Part shown: piece after piece, positions 1 through 10,079 of the stretch | Layout of the letters: each line of letters opens with the position of its first letter | Position numbering within the stretch: position 1 is the stretch's first letter | NCBI GenBank assembly: GCA_004431415.1 | Contig: QPMI01000186.1 | Span: 1-64,000, forward strand | Reading direction: 5' to 3' | DNA length: 64,000 nucleotides | Source of the DNA: Cyanophora paradoxa | Taxonomy: Eukaryota; Glaucocystophyceae; Cyanophorales; Cyanophoraceae | The notes under the pieces: generated by a model | Seen by the model: only the letters and a program-made list of their open reading frames with translations | Database searches by the model: none | Told to the model about the DNA's origin: nothing | Translations under genes and position numbers: made by a program

Positions 1-102
1 ACCGGAACCAGTTTCTGCACCGGACGCGTACGACTGCGGCGAGCCCGCGACCGTCGCTCTGGTCCGGCGCCTCTCCCTTTCCAAACCTGGGCGCTGCGGG
101 GC

Positions 103-3100
103 GTGCTCCTGCTCCGCGTGCGGCTGCGGCTGCCACGCCGCCCTCTCCTCGCGGCGCGGCGGCACTCGGGCGGTTCGGCGGAGGTTTGCGAGCCGCCGGT
201 CGCGCCGGCGGCATGCGCACCCTACTCTCACATCTCCGCCCGCGGCCGCTCGCCGACGCGCGGGCGGCGCGGCTCCTCGCGCGGCCTGGCCATCCCCTCG
301 GCGCCGCCGGTGCCGCCGGCCGCCCCGGAGCGGCGGCGGGGGAGGAGCGGGAGACGCTGCTACGGGCCTGCGGCGGGCGCAGGGGCGCCGCGCGAGTTCC
401 TCGCGCGCGCCGCCGAGCTCATCGCCGGCGCGCTGCGGGCCCCGGCCGCCGAGGTCTGGTCCTTCGATGGCGAGGGCGAGCTCGGCGGGGAGCCCGTCGC
501 CTCGCACCGCGCCCGGGGCCCCGGCCCTGGACGTCCCGGGCCCTCCGGCGCCCTCCTCCGCCGCCTTGTCGCCCGCCCGGGCGCCCCTCGCCGCCGACTT
601 CGAGACGGCCGCGGCCGCGCCTTCGCCCTCTGCGCCCTCGCCGCCGCCGGGCCCGACGCCCCGCCCTCGGGCGTCCTCACGGCGCGCCCTCCCCTCCTCC
701 TCCCCCCCTTCCTGACGGGGCAGCGCCAGGTCTTCTTCCGGAGCGGGCGGGACGGGAGGGGCGCTGGCGGCCTGGGGGCCCTGCCTGTGCGAGGCCGCCG
801 AGTTCGTGGCGGGCGGCATCGAAACCCGCCGCGCCCTCGACGAGGCCGTGCGCCCCCGCGCCGCGCCGCCCGCCCGTGCCGGCGGGGGCGGTGCTGAGGG
901 GCGGGCGGGGCAGGCGGGGCGCAGGCGGGGCTGCTGGCGTCGACGGCGCTCTTCAAGGCGCGGCTGGAGCGGCGGGCGCGGACCAGGAGGCCCTCGCCTC
1001 CATCTCCCGCACCCTCCTCGCCCACCAGGCCCGCCCGCCCCCGCCCCCCCGCCCCCGCCCCACAGAGAGACCCGCTGCGCCGCGCCCCGGGCAGGGCGGG
1101 CGGGGCTGAGGGGCGGGCAGGCCGGGAGGGCCTGGAGGAGCTCTGCTCGCGGAGCGCGGCGGCCCTCGGGCCCATCCTCCGCGTCCACCGCGTGTCCGCC
1201 CCCCCACCCTCCCCCCCTTCAGCCGACGCCTTGAGCCCTCAAGCCCCGCGGCCATGCGCGCTCTCCTCCGCCGCCTCCACCTTAGCCGCCGCGCGGGGGC
1301 CGCAGCTTCGTGTGGGACTACACCGACGCTTCGTACGCGAGCGGCGCCGGGTACCCCCGCGGCGCCTGGACCTCCCCCGCCATCTTCGCCCCGGTACCCC
1401 CGCCCCTCCCCCCCGCCCCAGCGCCCTTGGCTGCGTCTCGGGTGCGAGAGCGGGGGCAGGGGGGCCCGAGGGAGCGGGTCGGGGAGCGGCTGGAGAAGCT
1501 CGAGGCGCCCGTCGTGCGGGCCCTCGCCGCCGCCCTCGACGAGAGCCCCGGTGCCCCCCCCCCTTCTTCCTTTCCTTCTTCTTCTATTTCCAAGCGCCCT
1601 CCTCCTCGTTCGCCAGAGGGCGTCTTCCGCTGCGGCAGCGTGGGCGAGGCGCTGCTGCGGCGGGGCCCCTCGCCGCCCCCGGGCTCGACCTCGCCGCCTG
1701 GCAGGCCGAGCCGGGCGCAGCGGCGTCGGGCGCGGCCACTCCCGCAGCCTCGTCGCCCGCGCCGCCTTCCAGGGCGCCCCGCAGGGCCCGCCCCTCCCCC
1801 GCCCCGCCCCGCCCCGGCGGCCGGCCGGCTGAGGGCGGGGCGGGGCAGGGTTCGTGTGCGTGTCGGTGGAGGGGGCGCGGGGCCGGGGGCGGGGCGGCGT
1901 GGGCCCCGAGGACGTCGCCCTCCTCCGCCAGGCCGCCCACCAGCTCGGCGTCGTGCGCCCCCGAGCCCCGCCCGAGACCCCGCCCCGGCCCGCCCCCGAC
2001 GCCGCGGCGGGGCGGGGCAGGCGATGGCGCACGCGCGGCTTGTGGCGCGCTTCCGCGAGCAGAACGCGCGCCTCGAGGCGCAGCTCAACTACTCCCGCCT
2101 CTTCCAGGCCGTCCGCCCCGCGCCGCCCCGCCCCGCCCCGCCCCGCCCCCGACGGGCGGGGCTGAGGGGGCGGGGGGCAGATCACGCGGGAGATCCACCA
2201 GGCGCGGGGCGTCCGCGAGGTCTTCGAGATCGGCGCCCGCATGGCCCGCCCCGCCCCGCCCCGGCATCCCCAGCGCCCCCGGGGGGCCCACGCGGGGGCG
2301 CCAGGTGCGGGAGGCGCTGCGGTGCAGCCGCTGCCGCGTCACTTGCCTCGACGACTTCAGCCTCGACGCGCGCGCCCCCGCGCCCCCGCGCCCCCGCCCC
2401 CTCACAGCCCGCAGGCCGTGAGCGTGGATCCCGAGGAGAGCGCGAGGGCGGCGGGCACCCCCCCGCCGCCCTCCTCCGAGGTCTACGCCGGTGCGCGGGG
2501 GCCGGCGCCGGGGGCGCGCCGCTGCTCCTGACGGCGGGGGCAGAGGCGATGGGGGAGGTGACGGAGGGGGCCCCGGGCCCCCTCCGCGTCGTCGCCGCCA
2601 TCTTCCAGAAGGGCCCGCCCCGCCCCGCGGCCCGCACCTGAAGTGGACGGATCTGGGGGCCGCTATTTCAAGGGCCTCTTTTTAAGGCCGCTGCTAGTTT
2701 AATGAGGCTTAGTCTAAAACTAAGGGCCGCTGCTAAGGCCCAAATAGGATCTAAGGCGGACCTGGAGGATCTAAGGGCTGCTAATATATACAACCGCCCG
2801 GCCCCGCTCTTGGGGGCCTCACGGGGGGGGGCGCGCTGCAGCGAACCGGGCGGTGATCCCGCTGGAGGACGTGGAGAGCGCCGGCGTCCTCGCCGACTTC
2901 GGCCTGCCCCCCGCCGTCGTCCAGGCGCCGCCCCGCCCCGCCCCCCGCACCCCGCAGCCCCCACGCCTCCCCTGCCCCGCCATAGCTTCCACCAGGCAGA
3001 CGCGGCACGCGAGCGAGCGAGCAGAGGGACGGGGCTGACGGGCGGGCGCAGGCGGTGGTGGCGATGATGCGGCGCTTCGGGAACCGCGCGCTGATGGGCG

Positions 3101-4734
3101 CCGTGACGAGCTTTGGGGGGAAGCCGAACGGTGCGCCTCAGGGCCCCCTCGCCGGCGCCTCGCCTCTTTCGCGGCCTCGCCGCTGCCTCCTCCTCGCCCC
3201 TCTTCGCGGCCTCTGACGAAGGCCGGGGCAGGGTTCATCACGGTGTCGCAGACGGAGGCGCGGCGCTGGACGGAGGACGAGGAGCGCCTCCTCGGCACCG
3301 TCGCCGAGCAGATGGGCCTCGCCATCGGTCCGCCCCGCATCCCTGGCCGGCGCCTCGCCGCAGGCCCCCCGCGCGCGCCGCTGAGGGCGGCGCAGCGCAG
3401 TCGCAGCTGCTGCGGGAGGAGCAGCAGCAGCGCGAGCTCCTCGCCTCCCGCGTGCGCCCCGCCCCCGAAGCCCGCTTGGGCGGACCAGAGCTCGCGCGCA
3501 CGCCAGAGATGCACCTTGCTAGGACTCGAGACGTAGGCTACAGAACGCCTGTAGATCATCTCAGACGGTTTATAGAAACCTTTTGCACATGCCGGCCTGC
3601 CCCGCGGCGCATCCCGCCTCGCGATGGCGGCTGAGGCCTCGCGGGCAGAACGCGGCGCTGGAGGAGGCGCGGCGGGAGGCGGACGCGGCGAGCCGCACCA
3701 AGTCCCAGTTCCTCGCCATGGCCCGCCCGCCCCGCCCTTGCGGGGGATTGAGAGCGAGGTGCTCGGGGGGCGGGGCTGACGGCGGGGGCGGGCAGGTCTC
3801 GCACGAGGTGCGGACCCCGATGAACGCCATCCTCGTGCGCCCGCCCCCCGCCCGCGCCCCGCGCATCCCCGTAGGCGCCGGTTGAGGGGGCGGGGCGGGC
3901 AGAACATGGCCGACTTCCTCCTCGTGCGCCCCGCCGCCCGCCCCGGGGCCTCCGCCCGGCCGGGGCGCCCCGGCTGAGGCCGCCGGCGCCCCCGCAGGAG
4001 ACGGAGCTCAGCGCGCTGCAGCGCGACTACTGCGCCACCATCCAGGCGCGCCCGGCCCTCCCGGGCGGGGCGGCGGGGGCTCAGGGCCGGGGCAGAACTC
4101 GTCGGCGGCGCTCCTCAACATCCTCCGCGACATCCTCGGTCCGCCCGCCCCCGGGGGCGCGGCGGGCGGGGCGGGGGGCGGGAAGAGGAGCCGCGCCCCG
4201 CCCGGCAGCCTGCCGGCGCTGAGGCGGGGCGGGCGGGGCGGGGCGGGGCGGGGGCAGACACGTCGCGGCTGGAGTTTGGGAAGGTGGAGATCCGGCGTGC
4301 CCCCGTCGCCCCCGCCGCCCTCGTCCAGCAGGCCCGCCCCCCGCCCCGCCCCCGCCCCGGCCGCCCCGCCACCCGCCCCCGAGGGCCGGCTCGAGGCGGG
4401 GCCGGGGCAGGTGGTGGACCTGATGGCCCCCTCGGCCGCCCAGAAGGCGCGCCACCCCGCCCCGCCCCGCCCGCCAGCCGCCCCACCCGAGCCCCGCCCC
4501 ACCACGCCGCCTCGGGCGGTCTCTGGAGCGGGCGGCGCCGCGCTGAGCCGGGGCCTCGGGCGCAGGGTTGGACCTCTCGTACCACGTGGCGGCGAGCTGC
4601 CCGGCGATGCTGCACGCCGACGGGCCCCGCCTCACCCAGATCCTCGTCCGCCCCGGCCCGGCCCCCGGCCCTCCTCTTCCCCCCGGCCCGACGCGTTGGA
4701 CGCGCCCGCAGATCAACCTCATCGGGAGTGCGCC

Positions 4735-4765
<31 letters not shown>

Positions 4766-6983
4766 CGCCGCCCCGCGAGGCGGAGCTGAGGCGGGGGCGC
4801 AGACGGCGTCAAGTTCACGCACAGCGGCGAAGTCTCCCTCCGCCTCTCCTGCGAGGCCCGCCGGCCCCCCCGCCGCCCCCCCGCCAGCGGCCTCGAGGCG
4901 GGGGCGCGCTGAGCGGGCGGGGGCGGGGCAGGCGGGGGCGCTGCGGGCGGTGATCCGGGACACGGGGATCGGGATCGCTGCGGAGGACCAGGAGAAGCTC
5001 TTCTCCTGGTTCCACCAGGTCGACTCCTCCCACTCCCGCCAGTACGGCGGCACCGGCCTCGGTGCGCCCCCGGGCCGCGCGGGGCCGGCGGGGCCGGGCC
5101 CGAGGGTGCGGGGGCGGGCAGGCCTCTTCATCTCGCGCAAGCTCGCTCTCCTCATGGGCGGCGACATCGAGGCCCGCTCCGAGGAGGTCCCGCCCCCCTC
5201 CCCCGCCCCCGGCCCCTCGCCGGCCCCGCCCAGCCTCGCGCCCCCGCAGGGCCGCGGCTCCACTTTCGTTCTCACCATCCCCCTCGCCTGCCTTGCCGCC
5301 CCCGAGGGCGAGCCCGAGGCCGAGGAGCCGGCGCACGGGGCGGAGGCGGGGGGCGGGGGGCGGGCGCTGGCGCTGGCGGGGCGCGCGGTGGCGCTGTGGA
5401 CGCGCTCCGAGGCGACTGCCGCCCTCGTGCAGGCGCGCCCCTCCCCTCCACCGCGCGGGGCGAGGGGCCAGGGGAGCCCTCGAGGCGGCCCGCCAGGCGC
5501 TGCGCCCGGAAGCCTCACCGGGGTCGCGCAGGACGCGCTGGCCGCCGCCGGCGCCACCGTCCTCCTCCTCGGCCCGCGCCCGCCCGGCCCCGGCCCCGGC
5601 CCCGGCCACGCGTGGGCGGGTGGAGGCGGCGGTGGTGGACGTGGGGGCGCGCTCGACGCTGCTCGCGGGGGTGCCGGCGGAGGTGGCCGCGCTGGCCTGC
5701 CCCCTCGTCGCCCTCGCCCCGTGGGGACCCGCCCCGAGGAGAGCGCCCTCTTCGAGGTGTGCCCCGCCCGGCGCCGGGGCCACCCTCGCCCCTCACGCCA
5801 GCGCCGCGGCGCGTGGGCGCTGCCGGCAGGCGTGCGCGGGGTGGTGAGCAAGCCGCTGCGCCCCGCAGCCCTCGTTGACTGCGTCGCCGCCGTCGCCGCG
5901 GGGCGCGCCCCCGCCCCTCCTCCGCCCGCCGCCTCGCCGCCTCCTCCCGGCCCCGGGCGATTGCGAGCAGGCCCCGGCCCCCGCCCCGGCCCCGGGCCGC
6001 GCCGCGAGCCCCCTCCGCATCCTCGGTCCGCCCGCGCCCCGTCCCGCCTCGGTCCTCGGGGCCGTGACGCGGGGCGGGCGCAGTGTGCGAGGACGTGGAG
6101 GTGAACAAGCGCATCCTCCTCCTCATGCTCGAGAAGCGCGGCTACCCCGCCGCCGCCGCCGTCCGCCCCCGCAGAGGCCCCGCACCGCCCCGGCCGCCCC
6201 GCCCGCTGAGCCCCTCCCCGCAGGTGAGCAACGGGGCGGAGGCGCTGGCGGAGGTCCGCGCCGCCGCCGCCGCCGCCGCCCCCTACGACTGCCTCGTGCG
6301 CCGCCCTCGCGCCCGCCTGCGCGAGTGACGGCGCCCGCTGAGCCGACAGCGTGCACGTGCGCAGCTCCTCGAGTGCGCGCGGACGGCCCCCCCCCCCCCC
6401 CCCCCCCCTCCACCCCCCCCCCCTCCCCCCCCCCCTCCTCACGGGGCGGCGCAGCGTGATGATGCCGGTGATGGACGGATGGAGGCGGCGGGGCGCATCC
6501 GCGAGGAGCTCGCCCCGGAGCTCCGCCCCTACATCATCGCCCTGTCCGCCCCGCTGCCCTCCCCCTCGCCCCCCGGCCCCGGCCCCGCTGCCCTCCGCCA
6601 TTCGCATCCCGTTGCTGGGATCAGATCTAGAGGATGCGCAGCACGAGGATCTAAGACTGCCTCGCGAGCGGCGCGGGGTGCGGGCGCGGGGCGACCGTGA
6701 CCCCGGGGCGGCGCAGGACGGCGAACGCGATGGCGGGCGACCGCGAGGCCTGCCTCGCCGCCGGCATGCACGACTACATCCCCAGTGCGCCCCCCGTCCC
6801 CGCCCCGCCCCGCCCCGCCTCCGCCCCTTCCTGCCCCCGCGGGCCCGCTGAGCGGGGGCGGCAGAGCCCGTGCGGCCGGACCTCCTCCTCGCCTCCCTCG
6901 AGCGCTGCCGCCGCGCCCGCCGCCCCGCCCCCACCCCCGCCCCGGGCCCCGCCCCGCACACTCCCGCCGGGCCCGAGGCCTGA
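103..6983 (+). CDS. Hybrid sensor histidine kinase with GAF domains and two receiver domains (multi-exon)
   Basis: Cytosolic two-component phosphorelay kinase read across many short introns. In order: a GAF-like segment near 390-840 ([12 protein letters not shown]), a helical linker at 2025-2110, a second GAF assembled from exons at 2180-3330, a HisKA domain with the phospho-accepting His at 3802-3804 in [13 protein letters not shown], and a HATPase with N box INLIGN at 4710-4806, G1 box DTGIGI and GTGLGLFIS split by an intron. A degenerate receiver follows (5380-5900, ending in VSKPLRP), then a canonical receiver (6000-6980) with CEDVEVNK, a D-V-M-M-P-V-M-D-G core and the conserved KPVRPDLL. 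No transmembrane segment is seen, so the signal is probably internal and sensed by GAF. The N-terminal exons and start codon are uncertain; the stop is TGA 6981-6983. One apparent one-base frameshift lies in the receiver. The domain call is firm; the ligand is unknown. Confidence 0.85.
2612..2846 (+). other. Long intron with low-GC insert inside histidine kinase gene
   Basis: Between the exon ending in ...AAIFQK and the exon [12 protein letters not shown], the sequence drops in GC. It contains two copies of AGGATCTAAGG about 23 bp apart and several short near-repeats of 'aagggccgctgcta'. Other introns of this gene are 50-80 bp of nearly pure G+C, so this one looks like a normal intron that received a small insertion. 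The exact splice ends were not proven. Confidence 0.4.
3721..3795 (+). other. GC-AG intron immediately before the H-box
   Basis: The exon ends ...SQFLAM at 3720 and the next begins VSHEVRTP at 3796. The only join that preserves the HisKA motif uses donor GC (ATG|GCCCGC) and acceptor GGGCAG. The intron starts with a run of CCCGCC units, has CTGACGG 20 bp before the acceptor, and ends G-rich. The following intron (3835-3902) is an ordinary GT-AG one. Confidence 0.8.
4735..4761 (+). repeat. Poly(G) tract, 27 bp, in intron
   Basis: Uninterrupted G run inside the GT-AG intron between INLIGN and GVKFTHSG of the histidine kinase HATPase domain. Length may be inaccurate in the assembly. Confidence 0.9.
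6365..6372 (+). other. 8-nt microexon carrying the receiver phospho-acceptor Asp
   Basis: The exon ending PYDCL (6295) and the exon starting c-GTG-ATG-ATG-CCG (6455) do not give a receiver motif when joined directly. Inserting CTCCTCGA (6365-6372), which is flanked by GCAG upstream and GTGCGC downstream, gives [14 protein letters not shown] with the phospho-acceptor Asp codon split GA|C across the downstream intron. Both introns (6296-6364 and 6373-6454) are then GT-AG. The match to the family consensus makes this reading strong. Confidence 0.75.
6387..6435 (+). repeat. Poly(C) tract interrupted by T and A, in intron
   Basis: C run of 22 bp (6387-6408) continuing as C-rich sequence with isolated T/A, filling most of the intron that follows the 8-nt microexon. 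Confidence 0.9.
6477..6478 (+). other. Apparent -1 frameshift in receiver domain
   Basis: ATG GAC at 6471-6476 (end of PVMDG) is followed by GG and then ATG GAG GCG at 6479, which starts [22 protein letters not shown]. One base is missing for a continuous frame (GGN expected), and there is no room for an intron. Either the gene carries a one-base deletion or the assembly dropped a base; the rest of the domain up to KPVRPDLL is well conserved, which favours an error or a very recent mutation. Confidence 0.6.
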
Positions 6984-7739
6984 GTGCTGCCGCCTGAATC
7001 CGAAGCGCCCCGCCGCCCTGCAGGCGCCTGCAGCCCAGTAACTGTATATCTGTATCCACATCCATACAGTATATGCGAGTAGCCAGTAGCCCAGTAGACA
7101 GGCCACTTTATAGGATTTCTTTTTGATCTGTGTTCAGTGTTGAGCTCCGAATTTTCAATCTCTGAACATGTATACGTAGAGGTGTTCCTCCGTAGCTTTC
7201 GAGCTTTGAGGCTTTTTACAGCATTTGCCTTTCACAGATCCACACTTTTTCTTTAACATTTGATTTTCGTCAGCATCCGTTTTCCTGATGATCAGATTTA
7301 GAATCCTCAGAGCACTCGGGGTGGCGGCCGGGGTGCTCGGGGGCCTCCGGCGCGGGAAGCCCTGAAGAACGCTTCAGGCTCCGAGGCTCCGGGATCCAAG
7401 GCCTCGAGGCTCAGCGGCTCAGAGGATCCGGTCGCGATCGGGCCGCCGGGCCGGGGAACAGCCAGAGCCTGAGAGCAAACGATCAGTCCGACGGTCCGCG
7501 CCCGCCGCCGGCCGCGGGCCGCCCCCAGGGTCCGGCAGTCGTCATGGCCCACTGGCGATGGCTCAGCCCGCAGCCACGGCCTGTGACGGCGTGCACCCAT
7601 ATCATAGAATCCGTGCACGGTGCCCACTTGGCTTGTGGATGGCTGGCCCAGTGCACTGCGGCACGTGGCCGGGCCATGCATATGGGCCCGGGGTAAGAAC
7701 TAAAAAAATCAGTCATCGTGGCATGTTTCAAGTTTCTAG
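6984..7739. other. Intergenic, 3' flank of histidine kinase
   Basis: About 750 bp. The first 330 bp is AT-richer than the gene and looks like 3' UTR/intergenic sequence. A GC-rich stretch at 7310-7530 follows. No convincing gene was found on either strand. Confidence 0.6.
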
Positions 7740-7808
7740 ATCTAACGTCATGACCAGCATCTGCATAATTATATAAAAAATGCACTGCCGCAACTAATTA
7801 GAACTAGT
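7740..7808 (+). repeat. Direct repeat A, left copy (69 bp)
   Basis: Identical to 12346-12414; AT-rich, beginning ATCTAACGTCATGACCAGC and ending TAATTAGAACTAGT. It marks the left limit of the element. Its last base is also counted as the first base of repeat B. Confidence 0.9.
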
Positions 7809-7968
7809 CGAACCTATGTGAGCGTCAGCGTAGCATAGGGCAGTGTATGGCTGCCAAATAAAGGCAGCCTTGCTTACGCACATATGTACAAGGGGCGCAC
7901 TTACAAGTTATAAGTGCGCCCCTGGGGTACAAGCCTCAGTCTTGCTTCGCAGCCAAGGCCTCTAAGCT
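7808..7968 (+). repeat. Direct repeat B, left copy (161 bp)
   Basis: Identical to 9851-10011. It contains two perfect hairpins: GGCTGCC/GGCAGCC with an AAATAAA loop (polyadenylation-like), and a 13-bp stem AGGGGCGCACTTA/TAAGTGCGCCCCT. The gag ATG lies 7 bp after its end, so it probably supplies leader or terminator functions to the element. Confidence 0.9.
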
Positions 7969-7974
7969 GAGGTC

Positions 7975-9062
7975 ATGGCTCGCTCGCGGAGGAGCCCATC
8001 GTGGGCCCCTCTGTTCGTAGTCGTCTTGACCATCATTCTGCTCGTCGCCTGTGCCGAGGCGGCGCAGAAACGCAAGTCAACGGCCACTGGTGCGCGCAAG
8101 TCGGCCAAACCCAAGACGGCGACGACCCCGCGCCCCAGGCCCGGAGGTCGTCATCTCGTCTTCAAGCTCCGGCCAACGACAGTGCGGAGGAGGAGCAGCC
8201 TGCACCTCCGCCGACGCGATCTCGCAAAGGCAAGGAGAAAGCCGTGTCGCCGGATCCGGACCAGCAGCAGTCCGACCCAGAAGATGAACCTGAGGACGAC
8301 GTTGCCGTTAGACTGGCACAGCGTGAGCAGTTCGGTGGCGCCTACGACGAGGAAGAGCAAGTGGCTGCGCGCAACTTTCCGAACTTGGCGCAAGTGGATC
8401 CGGGCGCGGCTGGCCCGTCAACCGGCTTCACCCGTCACCTTCAAGGCCCTTATGCTGTACCCGCTGGCAACTCGACTGCCCCAACGTCGACCAAACCGGC
8501 AGCGGGTGCGCTTCCGCCAGCGTGGGCTGAGCTACTTCAGCGTGGGATAGATAGCGCGGTCATCAAGCTTCAAGAGCAGCAGCAGCAGCAGCTCGGCGAG
8601 CAGCAGAAAGACAACCATGAGGCTATGCAGCTCAAAAACCCGTGGCTTCGTGAGCTTGCCCTGCAGCTATCGCAGCTTAAGTTTCAGCTCAAGAGATGCT
8701 CTTCGTGCACTGCGTGCTACGATCACGTAAAGCAGAGCCTCAAAATCCTCGACGAGCTCCGGAAGCGGATCGACATTCGCGACAAGGGCGGCGACAAGCT
8801 TGCCGAGCGGCTGGCAGGTGTGCCAGAGGAGTATCGGGGCACGGCTGCGGCGCTGGCGCACGCGCTCAACATTGCTGGCCCGGAGGCCGCCGGCGGGCGC
8901 CCGTATGTGCAGCACGCCAACCCGCGGCCCCAGCACCAGGGCCGCGATCGCCCGCCGTCGCAGCGCAACAGCGGGATGTGTTTCCGCTGCAACAAGCCCG
9001 GGCATGTCGTGAAGGATTGCCCGAACGAGCCGCGCCCCGGCTGGCGCGACCCCCCCAAGTAG
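7975..9062 (+). pseudogene. Gag-like protein of DIRS-like element, frameshifted
   Basis: The ATG at 7975 opens a frame whose first residues (APLFVVVLTIILLVACAEAA) resemble a signal peptide, unusual for a gag, followed by a basic stretch. The remaining gag-like sequence is in another frame (open 8001-9062), so there is an indel around 8130-8160. The downstream part is Gln/Glu/Pro-rich with a helical middle, and ends in a zinc knuckle CFRCNKPGHVVKDC (8977-9018, C-X2-C-X4-H-X4-C), which binds nucleic acid in nucleocapsids. The stop TAG is at 9060-9062. Whether the signal-like N-terminus is original to the element is unclear. Confidence 0.6.
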
Positions 9063-9822
9063 ACGTGCGCGCCCTTGTGTGGACGCGCAGTTTTCGTTTC
9101 GCATTTCGCTAGATACTAGTGTTTCGGTGTGTTTCTTGCAAGCATAAGTATTGCTAGCATATGCAAGTGCAGTCTTCAGAAGATCTAGAGTGTGCGTGTA
9201 TGCTTCCCTAAACATGCAATACATGTATTATGCTTCCATTTCATGTGATGGTGTGGCCGGGTGCGGCATTGTGGCCGGGTGCGGCATAGTCATTACCAGC
9301 CGTGGTGGCGCCGGCGTGCTGTGGCTTTATGCATTGGTCCTGTGTGCATTTGCATGTGTTAACACTGTGAAGTGTGACTGTGATTGTAGTCTACTTTTCT
9401 TTTCAATGCTAGTGGCATATATTGCCGTCTGGATGACTCCAACCTGGCAGAGCCCCAGCTGACTCCCGGCAACTGACCTGTTTCCAGCACAGGTCAGGAG
9501 TGCTGCTGGCTGTCGAGCTCCTGGCCCCCTCCGGCCTTCCCGTGTGTCGCTATCGCATACTGGGCGCTCTGAAATTAACCTAGTGCATTTTGCAGGTGAG
9601 GAGTACACAAGGGTACGAAGATTCCATGATGCCAACTGTTCCCGCTGATATCGCAGGTTGGCGCATTCATCCAGAAAGTCCATGCCTGTGCAAATGTGTT
9701 GTGGCACCGTGGGTGCATTGTGGCACTGTGTGTGCATGTGAGCTCAAGACTTGAACCAACAAGCACATTGACACGCTCACTCTTATATTCTTCATGACAA
9801 GACATGTTGTGCTTAGCTTGCT
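9063..9822 (+). other. Non-coding part of the element between gag and inverted repeat
   Basis: AT-richer sequence with no supported ORF. It contains a short tandem duplication of TGTGGCCGGGTGCGGCAT near 9252-9288 and a GT-rich stretch near 9690-9740. Confidence 0.5.
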
Positions 9823-9920
9823 GTAAGCAAGGCTGCCGTGGCAGCCATACTCGAACCTATGTGAGCGTCAGCGTAGCATAGGGCAGTGTATGGCTGCCAA
9901 ATAAAGGCAGCCTTGCTTAC
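9823..9920. repeat. Inverted repeat formed by left flank and start of repeat B (right copy)
   Basis: The left arm 9823-9850 (GTAAGCAAGGCTGCC, GT, GGCAGCCATAC) is the reverse complement of 9888-9920 (GTATGGCTGCC, AAATAAA, GGCAGCCTTGCTTAC). Twenty-six bases pair perfectly; the arms differ only in their central 2 or 7 bases. The loop is repeat-B sequence. The left B copy lacks this flank. Confidence 0.85.
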
Positions 9921-10011
9921 GCACATATGTACAAGGGGCGCACTTACAAGTTATAAGTGCGCCCCTGGGGTACAAGCCTCAGTCTTGCTTCGCAGCCAAG
10001 GCCTCTAAGCT
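9851..10011 (+). repeat. Direct repeat B, right copy (161 bp)
   Basis: Identical to 7808-7968. It lies between the gag-like and reverse transcriptase ORFs, 68 bp before the RT start codon. Confidence 0.9.
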
Positions 10012-10079
10012 TCTTCCCGTTCGCGTGTCACCATCTTCAAGCCAGCGGCTGCATGGACCATCAGCTGTAGCAGTGCTAG

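Noticed and set aside
360-1175. Long minus-strand open frames across the first histidine kinase gene
   Set aside because: In very GC-rich DNA stop codons are rare, so long antisense frames are expected. Their translation is Arg/Pro/Gly low complexity, while the plus strand gives coherent GAF motifs.
4115-6961. A 948-residue minus-strand open frame
   Set aside because: It covers the HisKA, HATPase and receiver exons of the plus-strand gene and has no domain-like content; it is an antisense shadow.
7808-10011. Interpreting repeat B pairs as LTRs of an independent LTR retrotransposon
   Set aside because: B lacks TG...CA ends, a primer-binding site and a polypurine tract next to it, and only a gag lies between the copies. 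The DIRS context explains it better, although a nested element cannot be fully excluded.
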